From assembly GCA_029207755.1 (NCBI GenBank), contig JARCOQ010000001.1, positions 92,181,637 to 92,245,636 on the forward strand: 64,000 nt of DNA. The letters are read 5' to 3'. The notes beneath the pieces are model-generated. The model did not search any database and was not told the DNA's origin. It saw only the letters and a program-made list of their open reading frames with translations. Position numbers and translations under genes: made by a program. Of this stretch, positions 1 to 15,000 are shown in pieces (within the stretch, counting starts at the first letter, position 1; each line of letters starts with the position of its first letter). This stretch comes from Chamaea fasciata. Taxonomy: Eukaryota > Chordata > Aves > Passeriformes > Sylviidae.

Positions 1-3000
1 AGATTTGCTTTTGCTGCTTTTTGTCTATTAAGGATCCTTACTAAGGATACCAATTTAAAAAGTTAGTCAAAACAGCACAGTAGTAGCACAAAAAATAAAC
101 CAGCAATAAACCAAGCAGAAATAAGCAATATAATTCATGAGATATCTTGTAGAGAATACCAGGACCTGGTGTCCCACAGCATATGCTCTATTTCTTTAAC
201 TGAAAAAGGTAAATTTCTTCCTAAATCCACTTTATCACTGATTGTTGCCTCACCTGTGAACAGCGCAGCCAACACATCAGGCGCTGTGTTTATGAATGAT
301 GGGTGTTTTTGCAGATGTTCAATTTGCTGGCTCTAACTCATTAGTTGTGTTTGTTGCAAGGAGGAGAAATACCTGGGGGACGGGAAGTCCACTAAGGCAT
401 GTGTACAGGCTTTTTGTAAAAATCCCCTGTGGTGGAAGAAGGAACTTGTGTTTCACACACGCTGTTGAGTCTGATGTAGCAACTCCATTCTTGTGTTAAG
501 GTGACTGAATTTGCACAGCATGCAGGAGGGGGAGAAGGACCCTGAGTAAAGCTCAGCACACAAAATCCTGATGCAGTTGTTCTCCTTTCTTGCAGCTTTT
601 GATCCTTAAATGATAATATGCTTTTACTGGCTTTTTTGTTTGTTTTCTTAGGGTGGGTTTTGTTTGCTGTCACTGGAGATTGAACATGGTATGTGAATTA
701 TCTTGAAGAGAGATTGGTCTTCCAGGACTATATGATAAATAAATGGTGATGATGGAAGAATCAGACATTTAAGAGTGGGATTTAGAGTGCATGTCTGTAT
801 GTACATTTTTGTGTGTGTATATATAACGCAGAGAAAATTCAAAATATGAATGATCAGTGGCACACACACATGTCAATTCAGAGAAAAATGTAGCTGATAA
901 TAAAAATATTTTGCACTTGTAAAAATGGCTAATTGTAAATTTGGCATTTGAAAAATGCAAATCTGATGTTACTTTACATGGATCTTAATTTGGTTGTATA
1001 ATATATCACCTAGGACTTCAGTAAATCCATAACAACTGCATTTGTTTTCATCATACAGCAAAAGGTGGAGGGAGGGAGAAAATTTCTTAACTTTAGGGTT
1101 AAAGGAAAGTATCCTTTCATTTAAAAGCAAAACCAAATATGAAACCTTTTTTGCTAGTTGAACACACAAATGCAGGTGTCTACTCTGACTTCAAAGCATC
1201 CAGTAGGAAAAACAGGAATTTGCAGAGATAAATTCATGATTTTTTTTCTTGAAATACTTTTGATGGGGCCTTGCTTCACTCTTTATTTCATCAGACTTCT
1301 TCAGGTCCTGGCAGTCATGCTTTTTGGTTAGGTAGGTTGCAATCAAAACATGTAGTAGGTGTTTCCTATAGGGTGATGAAGTGCAACCTTATGATTATTA
1401 ATAAAATTCTGTGGTATATTGAGCACTTCTGAAAGGTAGCATGATAAATAGCATCTTGCTGACAAGAGAAAACCCAAATTATTGCATATGGTTTATGCCA
1501 GTGTGTCAGTTTTCCACACAGTGAGTGGTAGTTTGGAAAGGGAAAATAGCAAATCACATATATATGTAAAATCTGAATCTAATTCAGGATATCACATTAT
1601 TATGCACAGCCACATGCTCTGTATGCTAGCCATTAGTAGTGAGCAATTTCCATCAATATTATCTCTGAAGAATTCCAGTTGTCTTGCAAACTCTAGGAAA
1701 TTAATTTGTTGTGAGGATGGCTGTACAGCTTTGTTGAAAGTATCTGTTTATATTAATTGAAAATACCTACTCCAGCAGTGTGAATGTGCTTGGAGTGGTT
1801 CTCTAATAAACGATTTCATTTCAGTTGCTGTATTTTTGAAATTTGAGCCTGAGGAGGTACATACATTCTTCACAGATCTTAATTCTTTGGGAGAATGACA
1901 GGAGTTCATCAAACTTTGATCTCCAAGGTTTCAAGCAGTTTGAAACCAACTGCTGCTGAGTTCTATTAAAGAGAGAGGGGTTGGATCAATCCAACAAAAT
2001 ACATGTTGACTTGAAAGAGAGGTTATCAGCTCTGCTTAGATTTAAGGTTAAAGATGAGGGTGAACTGTGAACATAAACTGACAGGGACATGTCTGGTTTA
2101 GACACAAATTGAACTGAAATGTGAGGGTATGAACAAAGAAATATATAAGATTTATTTTAGGTTTATAGCTGAGGTTCGATGATCTTTGCTTTCAGATAGA
2201 CTCCCTGAAGTTAATGTTGGTTTGATCACTCAGAAATGTAATTAAGAGAGAAATCAAGCACTGCTAAGATTTGGGTGTATTTTTCTTACCATGTCTCTTT
2301 CTAGTTCAAAGTGGGATTTTTTTCCAGTGCCTTCAAAGTAAGTGGATTTTATAGTACAATTTACATATTCTAAAAATACTCCTAGTCACTGTCGTTTGAG
2401 ATTAAATAGTCTAAAAGGACTATTTTAAAAGGCATAAAATAACTTCATTGTTTATCTCTAAAAAGGCTGCTGGGACACAGATTTTGGGTAGTGAGACTCA
2501 GAAACTGTTCCGTATTTCAGGATAGCAAACTACTGTACAATTCTTTTGGGTGCACTCACTACAGACCAAGTGTCCTTGGATGCACAGATTGCCTGTACTT
2601 AGCACACCTATGGGAGTCAAAAGCCTGGGAAGCTGTATCTGGGCTGTCTAAATTTTAGATATTTATTCTCAGCTTAGTCGTGGCCTCTCCCTCTGTAAAA
2701 TGAAATGAATGGCAACATAGTATTGGTGCTAGTGCTAATGATTTTTAGATACTTGAATTGCAAGCCAGGCACAAGTTCCAAAATATTCCTTTATTTATTT
2801 GTCATCTGGGCTAGAGGACAGTTTGTGAGTGCCAAGTTGGCTAGAGTAAATACAGACGATTGTAGCTTAAGTAACTTTCCAAGAGTGGCTGCAGTCTTTT
2901 GCCAACTTAAGATTACTGTTAGTTACTCCCTAAGGTATGCAAATGTATATGTCAGGGATAGAGTTGGGTTGTCAGCTGGGACAGAGTATTTATGCCGACG

Positions 3001-6000
3001 GTGACTCTTGCAAATATTTCCGATAAGGTTTCAGTGAATCCAAACTGAATTGTAGCTGCTAGATAGGTTAAACCTCTTGTTGACTGAGAGCTGGCTGATG
3101 TCAGAGAGGAAAATAATTTTAGACTGGATTTTCACTTTGCCCCCAAAATCTAGAAAGTGGACTTTTGCACCTGCCAATGAGCAAATTAGCATTAGAAATA
3201 CCAGAATATGTACTTCTTCCACTACTTCTCATTATGATTTGAGCAGCTGAATTAATATATGATGTGAAAGTTGGAATAGTTTGGTTGATTGGCATCTTAT
3301 GAAGCTCCTGTCATCCAACAGTACATTCATAACACATTGGAGAATATGAACCAGTACTGCCTGAAAAACTCCATGTGTAATGCAAGCACAGGGCTGGCCT
3401 CATTTGTGATGGTTTCTGTGAAAAATCCAGTTAAAAGAGAAGCACTGTGTTAAAGGGTTGGTCAGTAAAGATGAGCACATGCTGATTTCCCATCTCATTG
3501 ATGCTTTATCCTTGCCAAAGTTCTTACTATATTTGAGCTGAAAAAATATCGCTTATTATTTTTACATAATTACCATGGGGATGGTTTTGACAGTTCCCGC
3601 TCCACATAAATTGTGAAGATGATCAAGGGTGATCAAAATATGTCGGGATTAAGCATCCATTTCTCACCTAAATGAATTTCTGAGAAACGTACTCAATTTA
3701 TTTGATTCTTTTTCTCATAAACTCTTGGAGTCACGTTAAGGGGGTAAAAATTAGTGCTAGGTAAAACAGTCTTGGCTGTTTTTCTTTTGGACAGAATTCC
3801 GAGGCCTTTTCCTGATCACTTGTACTTAAGTGGTGCTATAGAGATTAGATAACAAACTGCAAAATTCACTCCACTATTCCGCAAACCCAAATAGAGATGT
3901 AACAACTGTATCTACTATTCCTTAATTGTGAAAAAGTTGTTTGATTAAAAAAACAAAAAACAAGCAAACCACTAATGCAAGTGGAAATAATGGTAGACAG
4001 GCTTCAGCTACTGTGCAACATTTGAAGTTGATGAGACGGAGGAGAGAAAATAAAAAGGTTTTCCTTTAAAGTATGACAATCCAATTTCAAGGTAAAACTC
4101 TATATTCTTTCCGAAGGGCATTGATGCTACCTGACATTCAATGGCAATACTTACTGCAGCAGGAACATACTTTAAAGGATAACCAAAGCAGTAGAAATTT
4201 TAAGAAAAATTTCAAATGTATGCTAAGAAATACTTACATTTTTAAAATGTCATTCATATTCAAACTAATCAAGATTTTAAAAAGCGACATATTGAAAAGA
4301 ATTCTATTTATGTGATGTATCATGCAATAATAAAGGTTCACATGGCACAGGACTTTTTTTCTAATATTTTGATTGGTGTGGTTTTTACTGACCTATACAC
4401 TGAGGTTCCTTGTCAAATGGTTTTGTCTTACCATATCTTTCAAAGGCGCTGCACAGCTTCATTGCTTCTTGTTATTCTTTTCTCCTTTTCTTTGTCAGCC
4501 TTGTGATCTCGCCACTTTACTTGGCATCTCCAGATTTCCATTGTCAATTGTTTTTCTCAGAATTCCAAAATCTTTCTGTAATGTAACTTCTGGAAAGGAA
4601 AACCTTAGCCCAGGTCCAGTGACCACGAAGCAGAGCATTGCTCACATCTGATTGGCCATTTGTCTGTGGTTTTTGCTCTTTTCAATATTGTCAAAACCAG
4701 ACTTAAAAAACAGCAGTGATTTCTAGTTTAGTGTGGGTTTATTTTAGTTAAACTTTCGAAAACAAAAGAAGGGGAATGAGATAGTATTTATGGTTTTCAG
4801 AGTAAAAAAATATAACTCTCTATTTCCATGGCCCTGAAGGAATGTTCAGACTCAATGGCTGAGTGCCACACTCATGATAAATGCTATATGTATTTATTCT
4901 AATATAATGTAGGTCTATGTTATTTTCCACTACTGTGTCATTTTACAAATTCATGTCCAGTGTTCTGTCCACCCAACAATCTTTTTCAGCATTTTAGCTT
5001 TCCAAGTTTCCCAGAGAACGTCTGTGTTTCCGATTATGTATTTCCAAATAGATTAGTTGACATTTTCAGAATGGGAATCTTGTTTTTCTATACATAGTTC
5101 AATTTGTTTTCTCTTACCAGTGTTTGCATATCCCCTCCATTTTAATCTCCTCCATGGATTTCAAGTCTGTATTACTTACTCCCTTTTCCAGATGATGTAT
5201 GAATATATTAAATAAAGATGGATGTGTAACTGATAGCTGAAGTTTTCCATCTGATGCTTCCAACAAATTGAGATATTGCAGCTTGTCTCTTAGAAACAAT
5301 TCCCATTTCATTACCAGGATGTGACAATATTTGTGTCCCAAATATATCTATGCAAAATCTTATTCAATGGTAATTTGTGCTATACTGTATTAAGTGATTT
5401 ACCAAGGAGTATTTATTGTACTTATGACTTTTCTCTTATCCCCTAAATTTTGACAGATGTTTTTAAAAAAACACAAACAGCAAAGCAACAACAAAAAAAC
5501 AAACCCACCCTACCCCTCCTTCCCACATCCCAGTCTTTAATCAAAAGAAAACACCTGGCAGTTAAGCTTTCTTTTTTCAAATTGAGCATGGTCATTTTTG
5601 TAAGGCATGAGTTCTGATAGTCTGAATTCCACCTGGTCTGTGTGGTTAGTATTATCTCTGAAGTAGCTGCTTATGATGATCTCCCATCTGAAGATCCATG
5701 TGCCAAGGGATAAACAATCCCTTGAGGACTGCTGAACTGGGTTTTCAATAACCTTTGGGTCTTTTTCAGCTGTTCTATGAGAATAGTTTTGTTTCAAGGA
5801 AACTGTTTGGTAGGAACAGCTTGCTTTTCTTGTGAAAATTTCTGCCAAGTTTTCTCCTCTCTTTCAAGATCTTTAGGACCTGATAGTTTTTTTAGGTGGA
5901 TTATTAAGTAGAAAACCAAGTAGTATTCATCTTCTAATATGCTAAGGACTCCACGATTGTGACTGGATATTTACATTTAGTAATTTTTCTTAGTTTTAAA

Positions 6001-9000
6001 AAGTCTAGTTGAGGAGGCATGAAAGGCATTACCTGGGCATTGAGATGCTAAGAAAACATTATTCTGTTTTTGATCCTAGTACTCCAGAGGCAGTATCTAT
6101 TAACGGCAAGCAGTGAACACAAAATGAATTTATTGTGCCATTCTTTAGACAGAGGAGAACTTCTAAACAATGTCTTCTAAATTCCTTCTTGTCTCATACT
6201 GTCACTTTCTAGTAGAAGAGTTTTTTCAATTTTTTTTCCCCAGAAGTTTAATTCTTCTTTGAGCAGGCTGTGCAGGCTGGCCAAGGAAAGTGCATTTATG
6301 TTGCATTATCAGTGGAGACTGTAATCTCTCTGTAGGCTCAGTGGTCTCATGACTTTGGAGCACACTCTCCAAGAAGACTACCTGTTCTAATACTGGCCTG
6401 TTCTTGTGTGCAGCTGATAAAGGGTGTCCGAAACAACATGGATTCTGTTTTCAATTGTATGAATTTCATTTACCTGGGACTTTTCTAAACAGCTGCTGCA
6501 AGGATATAAATAGCAAACATCAGATAGAAGCAAAGTCAGTGAAGGATTCCTTGTTGTCAGTCACTCCAGGCAAATCCAGAGATAATTCCTGAGCTCTGAA
6601 CTGAGCCCTTGGCCAATGACTCATTTTTGTTCTATTACTCTGAAGAGTCAAATTTACAACCCAAATGAGTACACGTACAGATATTATTATCTTTAAAAAT
6701 CTGTAACAGGGTTGCTGACTACAGTTTAGGTCTCTTCGGAGTGAATAGTTATGCATAGTCTTTTTAAATTACCAAAATTATTAATTACTTTGAAAGATTT
6801 CTTCTAGCAAAAAGTAGATAGCGTCTATGCCATATGACTATACTTGCAATAATCAGCTCCCACAGGTCAATTAAATGCTTCAGGCTTTAGTCAGCAAGCA
6901 GACACCCATCACTGCTGCATGTACTTAGATGGAATGGAAGTTATTGCTTAATTATTCCATTTAAGACTGGATGGAAAAGGGGTCATTACGGGTTTAAAGC
7001 TTTACTTTCGATTTATATGGCTTAGAATTATACTTACAAAGACAAGAGCTTTTCTCTTTGCATAAATTAATTTAAAATCATAGACTTTTGAGTGCTCTTC
7101 AGAAAGTAAATGGGATTCTGATTAATTTTAGTTCTGCAATTGCAGGACTTAGTAATGAACTAAATGTAGACTGAAATCATGAGAAAGTTGAAGAGATCTT
7201 CTAAAATAAGTGTGAAAATGTCAGATGGATCTGCTGTACATGTGTTTCTCTTCTATGATGCCACCAAATTTTAGATTTCCAGCCTATATAGTGAACTCTG
7301 TGCAGTCCCTCCCTCAGCCTTCTGTGGCATGTGTTCTAGGGTTGAAACCCATTACTCTAAAAGCTTAAAGTTGTCAGTGGAATTCTAGGAAAGTAGGGAA
7401 ATATGTGGTATTGCATTTTGTAAAGAAGCAGTCTGTCTGCTTTCAAGAGTTACATTTTTGTGTCTGATTTATTGCATTGCATCCATATGTACAACTTATG
7501 TGCAGCTCTGGTACACTTGTACTGAGGAATCCCTCCATTCTTCAAATAATTGTATGCAATGTCCTTCCGTTTTTAAACAAATTCTTTTTGATTAAACTGG
7601 TGAGTATTTCTTACATAATCCAAATATCAGGTGTATGCAGTGCAAAGTATTGATAGACACAACAGTCTTCCTACTCTAATTTTAGTATTTCCTAGTAAGA
7701 ATTTTGTCCTCACTATCCATTTTCCCTTGTGTGCCATATATCTTTGCAACAATTATGGTCTTTGAAGAAAATAATTCTCAGAAAGTCTGCATCAGTCTGT
7801 CATAAAATTAAAATTTATTTAAGTTATGGGGTTTTGCTGTCCATTCACTGAAATTCTCTTTGGAATACATTGAAGTTCTGAATAGAGTTTACCTTTCTAT
7901 CTGTTTTTCTTTTCAAATTGTTTATTTAAACTGATCATTTATTTTTAACTGCCTCAAGCAAATGCACAAGAAATAGAAATCAGTTTCAAACCATGAATGC
8001 AGTGAAAACAAGATCTTTGATGCTTTGATCTTGATTCAGGCTGGTTTTGTAAAAACATTGACTGTTGTTACTTGAGATAATCTTATCCCATCTTAACCTA
8101 AATGGCAAAAGTGTTGAAACTTAACTGGCTAATGTAAAATCAGTTTTACTATGTGGTCTGGTATTTCAGTAACACACACATGAGCAATAATATGGTATTT
8201 TCAGAATTTCATGTGTGAATTAGTGACGTCCAGTGCATGAATGCTCAGCTGGAGCAGTCAGAAATGCAAAACACTCACTGTAACTGGGAACTGTTGAAGG
8301 CTACGCAGTGTCACTTGGCCAGCAACACACTTCAGGTCTCCAGATTGTGCTCAAGACTGGCTTTGTGTGTCTATAATTTACACTGCTGCTTTTGGATGTA
8401 AAATTGCACTGTCTCAAAGAGCTGCAGCAGCATTTTAGAGTGCTTTGTCCAAGGAGGAGAAAGTGCAAATGTAAAGAGCAATCTGTGGAAAAAGGGGGAG
8501 TAAATCAACTAAATGGAAGTTTACAGAGACGTGTTTTCTTTAAGAATATAATGCCATGGGATTAAAACCAGAAAGTACCTTATAGTCAACAAAGCTAAAA
8601 GGGTTATCTGTTAAAGACAAAACAAAACAATAAAAATAGACAGCTCCATGATATGACTCAACTTGGTTTGCTTAAATCAGACCACCCAGCCATGGCATTC
8701 TCCTGGAATAGTATCATGTATACAAAGCATACATATTTACTGTTAACCTCTCAGTGACTTTAGATAACGTTTCTGGACACATGTATGGTGTATTGTAACC
8801 CAGTTGCCAATATGAACACCTTAAGATATTTTCTCGAATAATATTGTTGTGGCCACCCAGTGAGCAGGCAGCTCTTATCTGTAAAGCCAGTTTGAAGAGC
8901 AATGGCAGTTCTGTGGTAGATATTAGCTGACACCTTTAAACTAAATCTTTTGCTTCACTGATCATCAGTCTCTGTGTTAAACAAGCCAAAAAACAAGCAG

Positions 9001-12000
9001 ATAAAGGAGAGATTTGAGATTACTGTAAAAACTGCAACGATAAAAGGATTTGCCAGTTCAGAGTCATTTGCCATTTGCTGAGGATTCAGTGTAACCACAA
9101 ACTGATGTTTGCTTTACCATCATTTCTCTTTATTTTCAGCCGATGTCCTGTGCACCATTCCATGCATAGCAGAATAATAATGTTCTTTCTAATGCCCAAG
9201 GCAGCTGGTGTGTCTTGAGTAAGAAGATTACATTTGCAATGGCAAGACAAGTATCTAAACACATTAAATTAATCTCCCAGTCCTCCTATAATTGAAGAAC
9301 CTGGTTGTTGAAATTTTGCTGTCTGCTGGAGAATTTCAAAACCATGGCAGGGCTGGAGTCAGACTTTGATGGCCTCACAGTTATATGGTTATCCTTCATG
9401 CAAGTCACAGTGTAACAGAGGGCTCAGGTGGCAGGGACAGAAAAAAATCCTTATTACTCTATCTGCCAATCACATTTGCGCTGGCTTCCTCCTAAGAGGA
9501 GACTGCAGCATTTCATACTGAAACAGAAACTGTATTTTAAAACCTTTCCTTAGCTGTTTTCCTCCCACTTTATAAGTTGAATGTATTATTACTGCTACAG
9601 GCAAAAGGGTAAATTTCCTAGTACAGGCAAAAGCATTGTATAGATATAAGCGCTCCTGACAGTCATTCATAAATAATTAGATCTCTGTGTTTCTGAACTA
9701 CTTTGCTTTTATTTCTGTCCTTTATCCCAATTTTAAGCAATATAGAATAGTATAAAAGGGAAGAGAACTGTGACCAGTGTATTTAAAGTCTATCTGTAGG
9801 AATAGAAAAGCTACCAATGCCCTGGACTGAGTTTCCTTTTCCGGTCTAAAACATCAGCAAGATATTTATTTAGATGTTCCTTCTGAATGGTGAATTTCTT
9901 ACTCTGTGGATACCAGAGAGCAAACAAAGAAAATTTATGAAACAAGAAGCCCAAGGACAATGATGCCTTTTTTTTCCTAGATGCCTGAGGATTAGACTGT
10001 ATTTTGTCAATTATTTTTTTCTATGCTGTTCTGTTCAAAGAATTACTAAATGTTGAAGTGCTAAAATGCTGCAAAACTGTTAAACAATTTGAAGTGAAAA
10101 TAAATAGTGGTTTTCCACATTTGCCTGACTTCCTTATCTTTGGATTTTCTATTCATACCTACCATGAGATTTCTTTAATATTTTCCTGAAAGATCTGTGT
10201 TCTAGGAATGGTATGTGTTCCCTTCACATTTTAACGTACGGTTAAAATGAAGCAAGAACAGGTATATTCTAATGCTAAAATAAAAACACATCCACGTAAG
10301 ACTAATACTTTGAATAGTGTAAAAATTAACAAAATAACGAACACTCAAACACAAGAAGAAAGGTTATAAAATGGAAAAGAATTCTCCTTGAATAACAGCT
10401 TGCCCCTATTTTACAGATGGGAAAACTGGGGCGCGTAGAGAGCTTAATTGATTTCCCTAGTGTCACCCTATAAATCATTGATGTGACAAGGCCTAAAGCT
10501 GATTCTTTTTGAGAGCTGTGCAGCAAACTCTTTGCCTGACTCTCTTCAATAAACAGATTCTGAAAGCATGTTCTCTTCCATGCAATAATTTATACTTGAT
10601 GCATGAGAAGCCTGAAGTATGAGCAGATAATGCTATTTGATCTGTGTTTTGCAAAAAGCCCTTCCAGATACTCTGTTCTACTTGATCTGCTTCCTTCATA
10701 AACAGATTTTCTGTTGCCGACTTCTTTCCTCATTCAATCTCCTTTCTCTTTGTGTAAATGAAATGGCATATCCTCTCTCCCAGGTTCTGCATTTATTTCA
10801 TGCTCTCTTGAGTTTGGATCATATAACTCATCTCAACCTCTCTAAGAGGCTAACCTCTTCTTCACTGAAGCTGGGTCATGAATAATTTCCTAGAAAGTGA
10901 GGCATTGCCTCTTCTTCAACCCTGGAGCAGAGGGAATATCAACTGTCCACAATTATTACCAATAAAGGTAAACCTGTGAGTTAGGCCCTTTCTTAGCAAT
11001 GGACTCTTTATATGGGAGAAAAATTACTGCATGACTTACCAAGACCCCTCATCTTCCTTGCCTCTGTATGAAGTCCTTGTTTTCTTTTAATCAGTCCCAT
11101 TTGTTAATGTCATTCATAAATACTGGACTTCAGCTGCATCAGGCTTCTCTTGTGTGAGGATTGCTGGGTACAAGCCGTCATGAGCCTTTCTATTTCCTGC
11201 CTTGCCATCTGGCCTTCATAAAAGGAAAAAACCTGGGACAAACCTAGAATGAATTCTTGTTTTAGGAGCCTTTTTATTTTGCCTTTAGAAGGAACATCAG
11301 GTCACTTTTGGCACACACTCTGGCTTACCTCACTTCATTGCAGCTTAAAGAAATTTATTTAGAAAAATGTTCAGAAAATTTATTACATGGTCAGAGTTTC
11401 TGTGACAGAAGTTGAAAGATGTATTTTCAAAGTGCTTCAAATAAATATGTGACCAGTTATCTCATACTATCTGAAGAAATTCTGTCCTTGATTATACAGA
11501 ACAAATGAAAGGGCAAATATTTCCTTATCAGAAGCATTCTTCAGAGTTTAATGGTATTCCTTAAAAAATATAGCAAAAGCTCTGCTCTCTCTACTGGCAT
11601 TCAAGCATGATGGAACTGCAAAATCCACTATACAAAATGGCGGGGTTTTTTTGGCAGGCAAGTCTGTAAGTTGTTTTAATTTATGATCTTGAAAACTAAA
11701 AAGCAATGTAAGGGCATGCCCAACTTCATGTTAATGATGAAGCTGCTGATATTCTCAGTAAATGTTGGTTTGAAGGTCAAGTGGAGTTTCTCTTTGTTTA
11801 GACAAAAATTGCCCTTTCATTCTGCAAAACCAGTGCAATGCCTCTGTGTTGCTGAGTTCTTGTTGCCACCATTTGCAGTTTTCCATCACCAATCCCCATC
11901 TTTCCTGTAATCCCTGTCAAGTTTGTAGAGCCTGAGAAATCTGTGTGACCCTGATGTGTTTATATAGTTTTTGACATATTAGCTAGGAAAAGTAGTAGGA

Positions 12001-15000
12001 TGAAAGTGGAAATATGTGGAGAGTCACACAGATGCAGGAGATACTGGCAAAACCGTTATGTTAGCTAGAACTGATCAAAATAACTAGTTTATGTGAAGAT
12101 ACGACATTTTTTAGTGTGGTGAGTTGTGGTGCCATTTCTACTACATTGTTCAGGAGAAAGGAACAGTCCTAATTTTTTTTTAACCAGGAGAGCCTTCTTA
12201 TTTTTGGGCAGCTGGCTTCATTCTCATTTCTTTCTCATTACAGTATGCTAATAATAGTAGTCCAGACACCATGCCGGCACTCTTGACAATGTTTTTTTGC
12301 TTGTGCAATATGAAACTTCCATCAGTGCAGAGCTCTTCACCAGTATAGTTGAGGAATCCAGCTACAGCTACTGTACCAGGCAACTTCATCTTAATAATTT
12401 CACCAAACAGTTTAAAATCATTCTTTTCTCTTGTTTTACATACCTCTTTTATGTGATTGCCCATGGAAAGTAGCTTATGCTCTTCTTGCTGCTTCTGACA
12501 TGGAAGTAAGACACAAGTGATGCAAGGCTGATTCTAATGCAGAAATCTTTCTGGAGAATTCATAGGTAGTTGGCTGATAAAGTGTGAGAGGGACTAAAAA
12601 GGCCTAGACCTGACTCGTTTTGTGCCCCATCTCAGTTGTTTAAAAGGCAATTTCAAGTTAATTACTAGCCTTTTGCCTTTGGAATCTGGCAGCTTATGGT
12701 TTTGTTGCCTTTACTGGTGTACAATAGAGGGAGAGGTGTAAGATGTTAAAGGGGAGTAGATCTTAAAAGTGGAGAAAAGTAAGCTTCATTTTTTTCATGG
12801 GGGCATCTGTTTTCCTCCTCCATGTTTGGGGCATCTTGGCTTGGGGGAAATGGAAACAATGGTTTGCATTTCTTGCATACATGAGTCAGGTTCACAGAGT
12901 CCCTTCTGGAGTAGAACAAATTTCAGGGAAAACAAAAAGAACAATTGTGTTAGGCCAGGCATGGTAGAAAAGTCTAATAACACTATGTGTTGAGCACATC
13001 AGTAAGTTGTAGGCAAGAGGAAAAAAGCCAGGAGAAATCTTGCTGCTCTTGAGTTCTTAGCCAACACTTCTTCTGTGAAGTGGGAACATTGTTTAGTAGT
13101 ACTCAGTTTTTTCATTCCAGTCAAGTATGGGGAAAATAATACTCTGAAAGGTGGAAACACAGAAGAAGAAAAAGGGCAGGACAGACAACAAAATGCTGCA
13201 TGCTACTGACTTTCTGATATGTTCCAAGATTGAGCAAAGGTAATGGTAAAAACAAATGTGTGAACTTTTCTCACAAGTATTTCTACATAATTTTAATACC
13301 TTCATAAGTCAGGCTTTGAGAACATTAGAATATAGCATTTATAGCAACTGTGGGACTACAGCAGTGATTTCTGCCTAGTGTGCCACATTCATTAATGAAT
13401 TTAATGAATGGTGATTTGTTTCCTGTGCCTCTGATTTTCTATTGCATTTTGACTGTAATTAATGGGAGATTACTTACAAAAGGGAAGGAGCATAAATAGA
13501 AATTTGGAATATTTTTTCCTTGGAGAATTGTTGTATTTACATGGCACATTTCTATTTGTACTTGCAGGCTTTTTTCACAGAGGCATAAGAAGATCCTTTA
13601 TTCTTGAGGCCCTGTTTCACAGCTGTCAACCTCCTTTGTGGATGGTCTGCAAAAATGATAAAGATAGGCAGGGCCACTCCTTCCTTGAGTGTTCAAGGCT
13701 GCTGAACAATCTGTAAATCTCTCTCTGAATCCCCATTTTCATGTATGTTAAGTCACCCCTGTTGCCGTACCCACAGCGAGGGTTGAAAAATCCGTCACAC
13801 AATTGCTGATCACTCTTTTTCCTAGTTCTCTCCTGTTGCCAAAGACTTTCTACCATAAGAAGTTTCAAGCCTGTCTAGGTATTGTATTGTTTTGTGTGTG
13901 TCCAAACAGTTCTATTGGCTTAATTGATAAGATAGCCAGTACACCTGGTGTGGAATTGGAAACCTGCTAGGTGAGAGCACAACAGTCTGATTAGTGATGT
14001 GATATGCACAGAACTGCAAACAAAATATTTGACATCAGCTGTATTTTTTTTTAACTTTATAATGTGGTCGTAGCACCTGAGTTATAAATTCTAGTGTGTT
14101 TCTTGTTGACCTATCTCAATAACTGATTTCCCTTGCAATTAAATTGTACAGCTGGTTCCTCTTTCTGATGTATTAAAATCCAAATTTAGCAAAGGGTGTT
14201 GTTGCTTTATTTGAAGGATTGTAGAAACTCGTAGTGTCTTCCAGTTTTTAAGTACTTCTTACTGTCTGAGCTGTGTAAGGGCTTTTTTAAAGAGAAGATG
14301 GCACACAGTGGAGTAGGTGTTGAAGAGAATTTACTGAGGAGTCAAGCCTTTAATCTGACATACTTCTTCTGATGTCATGCAAAAGGTAATGTGCTGAGTG
14401 TACACAACAGCACCCAGATGAGATTCCTGTGCTAACTTTATGTTAAGCCTTGAGAACTGAGTAAGTTGTGGAGAAGACATTAGAAAGGTATTTAGTCCAT
14501 AGTAGTAATTTCTTTCTTTTTGTTTTAGAACAGAAGTGATTTGTCTTACATTTTTCTTGAACTGATTTCTTTTCATTTCCTTGAATGGATAAAAAAGAAT
14601 TGGTCAGAATTATCATTCTAGTATGCTAATGCAGAGGTGTTTCTTTTGCTTACCTTTTTCAGATGCAAATAACTGCCATAGAGTTTAAAAATAGTAAAAT
14701 GCATCCCAACTAGTTTGACATAGTTGCCATTCAATTCTAAATGACATAGAGTCACACTACATTTATCATTATTTAATGACTCATTCACTTTGGTCCCTCT
14801 GTGAGCCCTTGATGTTATTTGTCATTCAGCATTATGCCGCTAGAAGTGTCAGCAGTTCTGCGGCCTCACCTTGCCATAGACTGAAGAAACCCCCTGAAGT
14901 GTGTAATTTTTGATCATATAGTGTCTACCTTCAAAATAAAAGAAAATAATATCATTATCCTGTCCTCATTAACATTATCAGGTTCTGATGATGTTCAGAT

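Noticed and set aside
12198..12464. 88-codon minus-strand frame with protein-like composition
   Set aside because: I could not relate it to any family. There is no poly(A) or flanking duplication suggesting a retrocopy, and its length is compatible with chance.
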